This document shows, in pieces, positions 1 through 6,055 of a stretch of 6,555 nt of DNA. Position 1 is the first letter of the stretch. Every line of letters begins with the position of its first letter. Source of the DNA: Alphaproteobacteria bacterium (GTDB lineage Bacteria > Pseudomonadota > Alphaproteobacteria > Rhizobiales > Xanthobacteraceae); the NCBI GenBank assembly GCA_005883445.1, contig VAZL01000042.1, forward strand, positions 1 through 6,555. Reading direction: 5' to 3'. Position numbers and translations under genes: made by a program. Below the pieces are notes generated by a model. It did not search any database. It was not told where the DNA came from and was given only the letters and a program-made list of their open reading frames with translations.

Positions 1-3000
1 GCGACGAATTTCCGCACATTACCGCTAATCCTTACTGGTTTCGCGATCCCGCCCATTCACAGTTCGATGACGCCATCGCCGCACTCGGGGGGCCGCAAGT
101 TGCGTCCAAGGTTCGAATTGCGCACTTCGACACCGGGTACGATCCCGACCATCATGCGCTGCCGAAGCGCTTGCGTGTGGACATCGCGCGCAATTTCGTC
201 GACGGCGGCGATCCCAGCGACGCAACCGACCGGACCAGCGGCTTGCTTGCCAATCTCGGTCACGGCACCGGCACGCTCAGCATTCTCGCCGGCACCGGCC
301 AGCCGGGCCAATCGCTGTTGGGCGGAGCGCCTTTCGCGGAGGTCGTGCCGGTGCGGGTCGCCAACCGGGTCGTGCTTTTCAAGAACAGCGCAATCGCCCA
401 GGCGTTCGACTACGTGCATTTGTTGAATACAACGGGCGCCAATCGAGTCGACGTCATCACCATGAGCATGGGCGGCCTTGCCTCCCAGGCCTGGGCCGAA
501 GCTGTGAATGCCGTTTACGAGCAGGGGGTCTTCATCGTCACCGCTGCGGGTAACAATTTCGGCAATCTACCCACCCGCAATATCGTTTTTCCCGCCCGTT
601 TCGGTCGCGTCGTCGCGGCCTGCGGCGTGATGGCGGACGGAAAGCCCTATGCCGATCTCGAGATTCGATTGATGGCGGGAAACTACGGTCCCGGGCCCAA
701 GATGAAGACCGCCATCGCGGCGCCCACGCCGAATGTGCCGTGGGCACGGTGGGGCTGCAGCGAGATCATCGACTTCGACGGCCAAGGAACCTCGGCCGCG
801 ACACCGCAAGTCGCCGCCGCGGCCGCGCTCTGGCTGCAACGCAATCGCGCGGCCGTCGATGCATACCCAAAAGGATGGATGCGCGTGGAAGCGATCCGCA
901 GCGCGTTGTTCGGCAGCGCAAAGGAAAACGCGCAGGAGAGCAAGCGTCTCGGGCGCGGAGAGTTGCGCGCCCACGAGGCGCTCGCGCAGGCACCGTCGGC
1001 CGCGTCCGCACTGCAGGAGACCGACGCCGACGACGCCTCGTTCGAGTTCTTGCGTATTCTGACTGGCCGCGGCCTGCAGGCCTCGCCCGAGCCGCAGCAG
1101 CAGATGCTGGAGCTCGAGGCTTTGCAGCTCTCCCAGAGCGCGGCGGTCGAAAGCGTCATGCCGGCGGACGCGGCGACCGCCTCGCACGCGGAGGTGCGGC
1201 GGCTGGCCGAGGCGCTGATTGCTCACCCGCGCGCATCAAAGTCGCTGCGACAATTCCTTGGCGCCGCGGTGCGCAAAGACGAGGTCAGGGTAACGGTGAC
1301 GCTGCCGCTCACCGGGAACGCAGTTCAGCGGCTGCAGCTCGAGCGTGCGAAGAGCCCGAAGGTTCCCCAGCCAGCGCACCGGCCGCTGCGCGTCTATGCC
1401 TACGACCCTTCGCTTGGCGCGCGCTTGAAAACGCTCGCCATCAACGAGGCAACGCTCGATGTACGCTGGGAAAAGGACCTCCAGCCGGGCCCGATCGGCG
1501 AATATATCGAAGTGATCGACGTCGATCCGGCGAGCCAATGCTGCTATGCGCCGGTGGATCTCAATCATCCACACATCCTGACCCGGTCGGGTCTCCCACC
1601 GTCGGAAGCCAGCCCGCAGTTTCATCAGCAGATGACGTATGCGGTGGCGATGAAGACGATCCAACATTTCGAGGACGCGCTCGGCCGCGTCGCGTTGTGG
1701 GCCCCACGCGAGAAGACGGTGGATGGCGAAAGGCATAACGAATACGTGCAACGGCTTCGAATCTATCCGCACGCCCTGCGCGCCAAGAATGCGTACTACA
1801 GCCCAGAGCGTAAGGCTCTCCTGCTCGGCTATTTCACCGCTTCCGGCTCGAATGCGGGAACGTCGCTGCCCGGAGGAGTCGTTTTCACGGCGACGTCCCA
1901 CGATATCGTGGCCCATGAGACGACACACGCGTTGCTTGACGGCTTGCACCGGCGCTTCCGCGAGGCCACCAATCCCGATGTATTCGCCTTCCATGAAGCT
2001 TTCGCCGACATCGTCGCGCTTTTTCAGCATTTCACGCTGCCGGAAGCATTGCGCCACCAAATCGCCGAAACCCGCGGCGACCTCGAGAAGCAAAACCTGT
2101 TGGGGCAGCTCGCGGTCCAGTTCGGCGAGGCGACCGGCCGGTATGGCGCGCTGCGCGACTACATCGGCAAGGTCGTAAAGGTGAAGGCCGGTCGCGACGA
2201 CGAAAGCGCCGGCAACGGTGAAAGCGACGACGCGGAGCCGAGCGTTCCTGCGAAACCGCGGGAGAAGGAAATCTGGGTCCGTCAAGAACCGAAGCGGACC
2301 GACTATGACAGCGCAACCGAAGCACATGACCGCGGCGCCGTCTTGGTGGCCGCCGTCTTCGACGCGTTCCTGCAGATTTACAGGCGCCGCACGCTCGATC
2401 TTCTGCGGCTCGCGACCGCGGGGAGCGGCATCCTCCCGGCTGGCGCCATATCGACCGATCTCGTCGGTCGATTGGCGCGCGAGGCCAGCAAAGTTGCGGG
2501 ACAGTTTCTCAATATCTGCATTCGCGCGCTCGACTATTGCCCGCCGGTCGACATCACCTTCGGCGAATATCTGCGCGCGCTCATCACCGCCGATGCCGAT
2601 CTCGTGCCGGACGACAAGTACGGCTACCGCACCGCCTTCATCGAGGCATTTCGCAACCGTGGCATTTATCCCTGGGACGTCAAGCATCTGTCGCCGGGAA
2701 GCCTCCTATGGGAGCCGCCGCCGCTGCCGCTGCAAAAGGCCAATGTAAGGGCGGTCCTCGATCGGATGTCGATCGATTGGGACAAGAACGTCAAACGAGA
2801 GGCTGCCTACAAATCTTCGGAAGAGAACGCAAAGATTTTCTGGCATTGGCTGATGGATCCAAAACAGGTGAGCGAGGAGGAAATCGCTGCATTGGGTCTG
2901 CTGCGGATCGACAAGCCAAGACCCGACAAGATCGGCGCATGGACCGGAGAGCTTCGCAGGATCGAAATCCACTCGGTGCGTCCGGCGCGGCGGGTCGGTC

Positions 3001-3281
3001 CTGACGGGAACATCCGCTCCGATTTGATCGTCGAAATCACCCAAAGCTTCCGTCTCTCGGACCCGCCCGGCGGCCGCTTGCGCGGCGGCTGCACCTTGCT
3101 CATCGACCTCGCGACGGCCGAGGTTCGCTACATGGTGCGCAAGAAAGTCCAAAGTCCCGACCGTCTCGCCGTACAATTAACGCTCGCTGTCGATGCTCCT
3201 GGGGGGCTCCGTTCCAACTACTTCGCGAGCAAACCGGCCGCCGGCGAGCCGTTCGCCGTGATGCATCGCGTGCACGGATAG
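1..3281 (+). CDS. S8 subtilisin-like protease fused to a gluzincin metalloprotease (5' partial)
   Basis: This is a predicted two-headed endopeptidase. The frame is open from base 3 to the TAG at 3279-3281, giving 1092 visible residues; the true start lies left of the window. A TTG at 171 would remove the catalytic Asp, so it is not the start. The S8 triad is complete: Asp43 in IAHFDTGYDPDHH, His87 in GHGTGT and Ser264 in GTSAATPQVAAAAALW, with oxyanion Asn184 in TAAGNN and the VITMSMGG strand. After a linker (about residues 300-400) comes a gluzincin-like half. FHQQMTYAVAMKTIQHFE (near 1620-1670) looks like its N-terminal lobe. Zinc motif HETTH is at 638-642, third ligand Glu665 lies in FHEAFADIV, and probable catalytic His775 lies in AHDRGAVLVAAVFDAF, resembling fungalysin M36 and thermolysin M4. 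An acidic insert sits at about 728-757. The last ~190 residues match nothing I recognise. No transmembrane segment is visible; a signal peptide cannot be judged. Target unknown. Confidence 0.9.
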   Translation, partial: DEFPHITANPYWFRDPAHSQFDDAIAALGGPQVASKVRIAHFDTGYDPDHHALPKRLRVDIARNFVDGGDPSDATDRTSGLLANLGHGTGTLSILAGTGQPGQSLLGGAPFAEVVPVRVANRVVLFKNSAIAQAFDYVHLLNTTGANRVDVITMSMGGLASQAWAEAVNAVYEQGVFIVTAAGNNFGNLPTRNIVFPARFGRVVAACGVMADGKPYADLEIRLMAGNYGPGPKMKTAIAAPTPNVPWARWGCSEIIDFDGQGTSAATPQVAAAAALWLQRNRAAVDAYPKGWMRVEAIRSALFGSAKENAQESKRLGRGELRAHEALAQAPSAASALQETDADDASFEFLRILTGRGLQASPEPQQQMLELEALQLSQSAAVESVMPADAATASHAEVRRLAEALIAHPRASKSLRQFLGAAVRKDEVRVTVTLPLTGNAVQRLQLERAKSPKVPQPAHRPLRVYAYDPSLGARLKTLAINEATLDVRWEKDLQPGPIGEYIEVIDVDPASQCCYAPVDLNHPHILTRSGLPPSEASPQFHQQMTYAVAMKTIQHFEDALGRVALWAPREKTVDGERHNEYVQRLRIYPHALRAKNAYYSPERKALLLGYFTASGSNAGTSLPGGVVFTATSHDIVAHETTHALLDGLHRRFREATNPDVFAFHEAFADIVALFQHFTLPEALRHQIAETRGDLEKQNLLGQLAVQFGEATGRYGALRDYIGKVVKVKAGRDDESAGNGESDDAEPSVPAKPREKEIWVRQEPKRTDYDSATEAHDRGAVLVAAVFDAFLQIYRRRTLDLLRLATAGSGILPAGAISTDLVGRLAREASKVAGQFLNICIRALDYCPPVDITFGEYLRALITADADLVPDDKYGYRTAFIEAFRNRGIYPWDVKHLSPGSLLWEPPPLPLQKANVRAVLDRMSIDWDKNVKREAAYKSSEENAKIFWHWLMDPKQVSEEEIAALGLLRIDKPRPDKIGAWTGELRRIEIHSVRPARRVGPDGNIRSDLIVEITQSFRLSDPPGGRLRGGCTLLIDLATAEVRYMVRKKVQSPDRLAVQLTLAVDAPGGLRSNYFASKPAAGEPFAVMHRVHG

Positions 3282-3284
3282 GAG
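3280..3284 (+). promoter_or_regulatory. Ribosome binding site of the MBL gene, overlapping the protease stop codon
   Basis: AGGAG lies six bases before the GTG at 3291 and begins inside the upstream TAG stop codon. It decides the GTG start over the later in-frame ATG at 3384. It also implies translational coupling of the MBL hydrolase to the protease. Confidence 0.75.
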
Positions 3285-3290
3285 AGCGCC

Positions 3291-4673
3291 GTGGCTCGCA
3301 AGTCGCAAAAAAATGCCAAAGGCGCCAGGCGCCGCACCAGCGCAAATCCGCAGGGTTCGAGCAGCTATCGCGCGAAGGTCAGAATGTACCGACAAGGCCT
3401 GGGCGATTGCTTTCTGATTTCGCTGCCGCGTTCCGATAGTGACCGTCCGTACAAGGTCCTGATCGATTGTGGAGTCATCTTGGGCACCGCGGATGCGTCC
3501 ACCAAGATGACCGAAGTGGTCGAAAACATTATCGCGGCCACGCAAGGCGAGATCGACCTCTTGCTGGCAACGCACGAGCACTGGGATCATGTTTCCGGTT
3601 TTGTGCAGGCCAAGGACGCGTTTGACAAACTCAAGGTCCACGAGGTCTGGCTCGGTTGGACGGAAAATAGAAACGATCCGTTGACCCAGAAACTCAAAGC
3701 GCAGCGGGACGCAGCACTCGCTTCGCTGCGCCTCGGGCTCAGTCGTCTGCAGCTCGCGGGGGATGAGCCTGCCGCCGAGGCGGTCGAGCTTGGCGGGCTG
3801 CTGGAGTTTTTCGGCGCGGCGAAGGGCGCCTCGACCGAAGACGCCCTCGCCAGCGTCAGAGAAATGTCGTCGAACCTGCGGTTCTGCCTCCCGAGTGATG
3901 CTCCGGTAGAGCCCAGCGGCACGGGGGCAAGGTTCTACGTGCTTGGCCCGCCCCATGACGAGAAGTTATTGCGCAAGATCAACCCCTCGGCGCGCGATAA
4001 GGAAACCTACGGCCTCGCGGTCGATGGATTCCAATTGTTCATGGCCGGCGCGGGCACCGCGTTGGACAGCAACGATCGCGGTCGGCCCTTCGATGGGCAG
4101 TACGAAATCCCGTTTTCGTACGCTAAGGAGATGGCGTTCTTCCAGCAGCAATATTGGACGCCGGCCGATGCGACGGACAACTGGCGACTGATCGACAGCG
4201 ACTGGCTGGGAGGCTCGACGGAGTTGGCGCTACAGCTCGACAGCCTCACCAACAACACCAGCCTCGTGCTCGCCATCGAGCTCGCGGACGGCGATGTGTT
4301 GCTGTTCGCTGCCGACGCCCAGGTCGGGAACTGGCTGTCGTGGCAAGGCCTCGAATGGGAGGTCGGAGGCAAGAAGGTCACCGGGCCCGACCTGCTCAAG
4401 CGCACGATCTTCTACAAGGTCGGGCACCACGGCAGTCACAATGCGACCTTGCGGGACAAGGGCCTCGAACAAATGGAGAAGTTGCGCGTCGCGATGATCC
4501 CGGTCGACCAGGCGATGGCGAAGAAGAAACACTGGGATCATATGCCCCTCGACGAGCTCGTTGCTGCGCTCAACGAAAAGGCCAAGGGCCTCGTTCTGCG
4601 CGTCGACCGGCCGACGCCGACGACACAGGAGCAAGTGGTCGAAGACCGGCTATTTTTCGAGGTCGCGTTCTAG
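3291..4673 (+). CDS. ComEC-like metallo-beta-lactamase-fold hydrolase
   Basis: This is a predicted soluble metal-dependent hydrolase of 460 residues; the substrate is unknown, and a phosphodiester or nucleotide is plausible for this branch. The first ~25 residues are a basic, low-complexity tail. The fold starts with VRMYRQGLGDCFLISLP and a strand ending LIDCG. The metal motif THEHWDHVSGF supplies His95, His97, Asp99 and His100. Later motifs follow the ComEC/Rec2 pattern: NNTSLVLAIEL at 321-331, Asp342 in LLFAADAQVGNW and KVGHHGSHN around His379/His380. The NNTS stretch sits where classical MBL enzymes carry a zinc-binding His, as in ComEC domains. Residues ~105-310 form a long insertion between the metal motifs and are family-specific. 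There is no membrane segment, so this is not the ComEC DNA channel itself. The gene starts with GTG, 9 bp after the protease stop, so it is probably in one operon with it. The fold is secure; its biochemical activity is not. Confidence 0.88.
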   Translation: MARKSQKNAKGARRRTSANPQGSSSYRAKVRMYRQGLGDCFLISLPRSDSDRPYKVLIDCGVILGTADASTKMTEVVENIIAATQGEIDLLLATHEHWDHVSGFVQAKDAFDKLKVHEVWLGWTENRNDPLTQKLKAQRDAALASLRLGLSRLQLAGDEPAAEAVELGGLLEFFGAAKGASTEDALASVREMSSNLRFCLPSDAPVEPSGTGARFYVLGPPHDEKLLRKINPSARDKETYGLAVDGFQLFMAGAGTALDSNDRGRPFDGQYEIPFSYAKEMAFFQQQYWTPADATDNWRLIDSDWLGGSTELALQLDSLTNNTSLVLAIELADGDVLLFAADAQVGNWLSWQGLEWEVGGKKVTGPDLLKRTIFYKVGHHGSHNATLRDKGLEQMEKLRVAMIPVDQAMAKKKHWDHMPLDELVAALNEKAKGLVLRVDRPTPTTQEQVVEDRLFFEVAF

Positions 4674-4684
4674 TACGTCGTGGC

Positions 4685-4700
4685 GATCGACAATTCGATC
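4685..4700 (+). repeat. Short inverted repeat just after the MBL stop codon
   Basis: GATCGA at 4685-4690 and TCGATC at 4695-4700 form a perfect 6-bp stem around a CAAT loop, 11 bases after the MBL stop. There is no T-run behind it, so it is at best a weak 3' end structure and could be chance. Confidence 0.25.
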
Positions 4701-4800
4701 CTCGCTGCGACCGAACGCCATCCCTGAATGGCCGGGTCGGGCGCACGGCGCCGCGATCGCGCGCCGGGGCCGGCGGGCGAGCTTCGGCCGCGAAATGGGT

Positions 4801-4862
4801 CTCGACTCTTTGAGCGCGCCCGCCGCGCAAACACTCTTGAACGTCGGGCGCGCGGAGTCGAG
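4801..4862 (+). repeat. Long two-part inverted repeat (stem-loop) in the MBL-SLATT gap
   Basis: The outer arms CTCGACTC (4801-4808) and GAGTCGAG (4855-4862) are perfectly complementary. Nested inside are GCGCGCCCG (4814-4822) and CGGGCGCGC (4845-4853), also perfect. Together they give 17 paired positions, interrupted by an asymmetric bulge of five bases on the left and one on the right. The terminal loop is 22 nt (4823-4844). No T-tract follows, so it is not a standard intrinsic terminator. It ends 72 bp before the start codon of the membrane protein. It may attenuate or stabilise message between the two cistrons, bind a regulator, or belong to a small RNA. The rest of 4674-4934 holds no credible gene and no clear sigma70 promoter. 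Confidence 0.65.
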
Positions 4863-4920
4863 CGCGTGCTCGAACCGACATTGTATTTACCGGGCGCTGT
4901 GTGAAAGTAAACCAGGCAAA

Positions 4921-4926
4921 AAGGGA
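4921..4926 (+). promoter_or_regulatory. Ribosome binding site of the 2TM membrane protein gene
   Basis: AAGGGA lies eight bases upstream of the ATG at 4935, inside the locally A-rich stretch before the gene. It supports that start. Confidence 0.6.
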
Positions 4927-4934
4927 CCTCGACC

Positions 4935-5942
4935 ATGCCCAATAATGTGGTCGGAAATACATTCCGCGCCATCGAGCTCGAGCCGCAAGGCACCGCCGAG
5001 TTGGAATTTTCCAAGTTCGTCGAAGCGCTCCTCGAAAAACTCCGACGTTTGAAGGACGAGCGGTTCATCTACTATGAGGCTCTGCGCAAGCAAAATACGA
5101 AATGGGCAAACGGCTCTCGATGGGTCCTGGCTTTGCTCGGATCAATCGCGTTCCTGTTGACCGGCCTGGCGGCGGCGTTGCGCTTCGCGCCGGAGGGATT
5201 CCTTCAGAAGTGGGGTTTGGATGGGTTCGATAAAGGGGTCCTGCTCGCCGTTCTCGCGATCTATGCCGTCATGGGAGCGATAAGCTTTTATGAGAAGGGG
5301 ACCGACAAAACCACGACCTACTTCCGTCATCTCGGGATCATTCTTGCGATTCGAGATCTCTGGACCAAGGTTCAATTCGAATTCCTCAAAGAGTTGATAG
5401 TGCTCAAAGACGCCGCCGACCGGAAGGCCGCAGAGGCTGTTGCGCGCGAGCGCATCCGCGCCCTCGCGGAGGCGTTCTGCAACGACGTGAATAAGATCAC
5501 AACCGGCGAACTCACCGAGTGGCGGACGGAGTTTCTCGCCTCCCTGTCCGAGCTCGAGGCCGCGGCGAAGAAAGGGACCGACGACGTTACGAAACAAATT
5601 CAGGAGACCGTCCGAGCGGCTGAGACCGCTGCAACCGGTGCCAAGGCGGCCGCCGAGAAGGCGGCAGCCGATGCGAGGGCGGCCGCCAAGACCGCAGAGG
5701 AGGCCAATAAACCAGGCGCGCTCAATCTTACTTTGTCCGGCGACTTCGACGACGAAGTGCTCATCTCGGTAGACGACATCGAAGTGGCTCGCAGTCGCGG
5801 CAAAACAATCGCGCTTGAGCGGGTCGTGCCCGGACTGAGGAAAGTTTCCGCGCACGCGAAAAAGGGCGCGAAGGATGTCGAGACTGCGCTTATGGTCGAC
5901 ATCAAGCCTGGATTGCAGCGGCTTGAGCTGTTCTTGGACTGA
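4935..5942 (+). CDS. SLATT-like two-transmembrane protein with coiled coil and C-terminal beta domain
   Basis: This is a predicted inner-membrane protein of 335 residues. Residues ~20-60 form an amphipathic helical region (FSKFVEALLEKLRRLKDERF and onward). Membrane helix 1 is at about 63-83 (WVLALLGSIAFLLTGLAAAL) and helix 2 at about 101-118 (GVLLAVLAIYAVMGAISFY), joined by an ~18-residue loop. Long charged helices follow (about 125-200), then an Ala/Lys/Glu-rich coiled coil at about 203-258. The last ~75 residues are strand-rich, with spacing like a small beta-sandwich (LNLTLSG, VLISVDDIEVA, VDIKPGLQRLELFLD). The helix-2TM-helix layout matches SLATT proteins, which are predicted pore-forming effectors in bacterial conflict systems; this assignment rests on architecture, not on a diagnostic motif. 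ATG at 4935 has a good ribosome binding site. The 261-bp gap upstream, with its stem-loop, means it may be transcribed separately from the protease-MBL pair. Alternatives are a generic membrane-anchored scaffold or signalling protein. Confidence 0.8.
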   Translation: MPNNVVGNTFRAIELEPQGTAELEFSKFVEALLEKLRRLKDERFIYYEALRKQNTKWANGSRWVLALLGSIAFLLTGLAAALRFAPEGFLQKWGLDGFDKGVLLAVLAIYAVMGAISFYEKGTDKTTTYFRHLGIILAIRDLWTKVQFEFLKELIVLKDAADRKAAEAVARERIRALAEAFCNDVNKITTGELTEWRTEFLASLSELEAAAKKGTDDVTKQIQETVRAAETAATGAKAAAEKAAADARAAAKTAEEANKPGALNLTLSGDFDDEVLISVDDIEVARSRGKTIALERVVPGLRKVSAHAKKGAKDVETALMVDIKPGLQRLELFLD

Positions 5943-5994
5943 GCCAAACGCGTTTCCACGGTTCCATCTCTCGCTCGGAGCGTCCGTCATACGC

Positions 5995-6023
5995 TTTTCC
6001 CGGCGCGGGGCCTGCGCTATGAG
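5995..6023 (+). promoter_or_regulatory. Weak sigma70-like promoter candidate upstream of the phosphohexomutase
   Basis: TTTTCC (5995-6000) and TATGAG (6018-6023) are separated by 17 bp, about 30 bp before the ATG at 6056. They match consensus at three of six and four of six positions. The 113-bp gap has no stronger pair, and the assignment could be chance. Confidence 0.2.
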
Positions 6024-6045
6024 GCTCGTGCGCATCGACGCCGGT

Positions 6046-6049
6046 AGGA
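6046..6049 (+). promoter_or_regulatory. Ribosome binding site of the phosphohexomutase gene
   Basis: AGGA lies six bases before the ATG at 6056. It supports that start, which also coincides with the conserved family N-terminus MFPKPKP. Confidence 0.55.
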
Positions 6050-6055
6050 CTGCTG

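Noticed and set aside
171..173. TTG at 171 as the start of the protease gene
   Set aside because: The frame continues upstream to base 3 and encodes the catalytic Asp motif IAHFDTG at 117-137, so the gene starts before the window.
1236..2687. A 483-codon open frame on the - strand, plus shorter antisense frames at 567-1226, 3177-3956 and 5142-6035
   Set aside because: They lie fully or largely opposite genes with clear catalytic motifs, show no family motif or ribosome binding site, and are rich in Arg/Ala/Gly as expected of mirror frames in GC-rich DNA.
4752..4761. Perfect 10-bp palindromes CGCGATCGCG here and AAACGCGTTT at 5946-5955
   Set aside because: They have no loop and no flanking symmetry, do not recur at the other gene boundaries, and are expected occasionally by chance.
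4801..4870. The stem-loop as an intrinsic terminator
   Set aside because: The stem is followed by CGCGTGCTCG, with no T-run on this strand, and the 22-nt loop is large for a terminator.
4728..4904. A 58-codon + strand ORF in the gap between the MBL and membrane protein genes
   Set aside because: There is no ribosome binding site, it is Arg-rich with no recognisable motif, and it runs through both arms of the stem-loop; best seen as a chance frame in GC-rich spacer.
4881..4909. TTGTAT at 4881-4886 as a -35 box for the membrane protein gene
   Set aside because: The base positions 17 bp downstream (AAAGTA) do not resemble a -10 box, and other spacings are no better.
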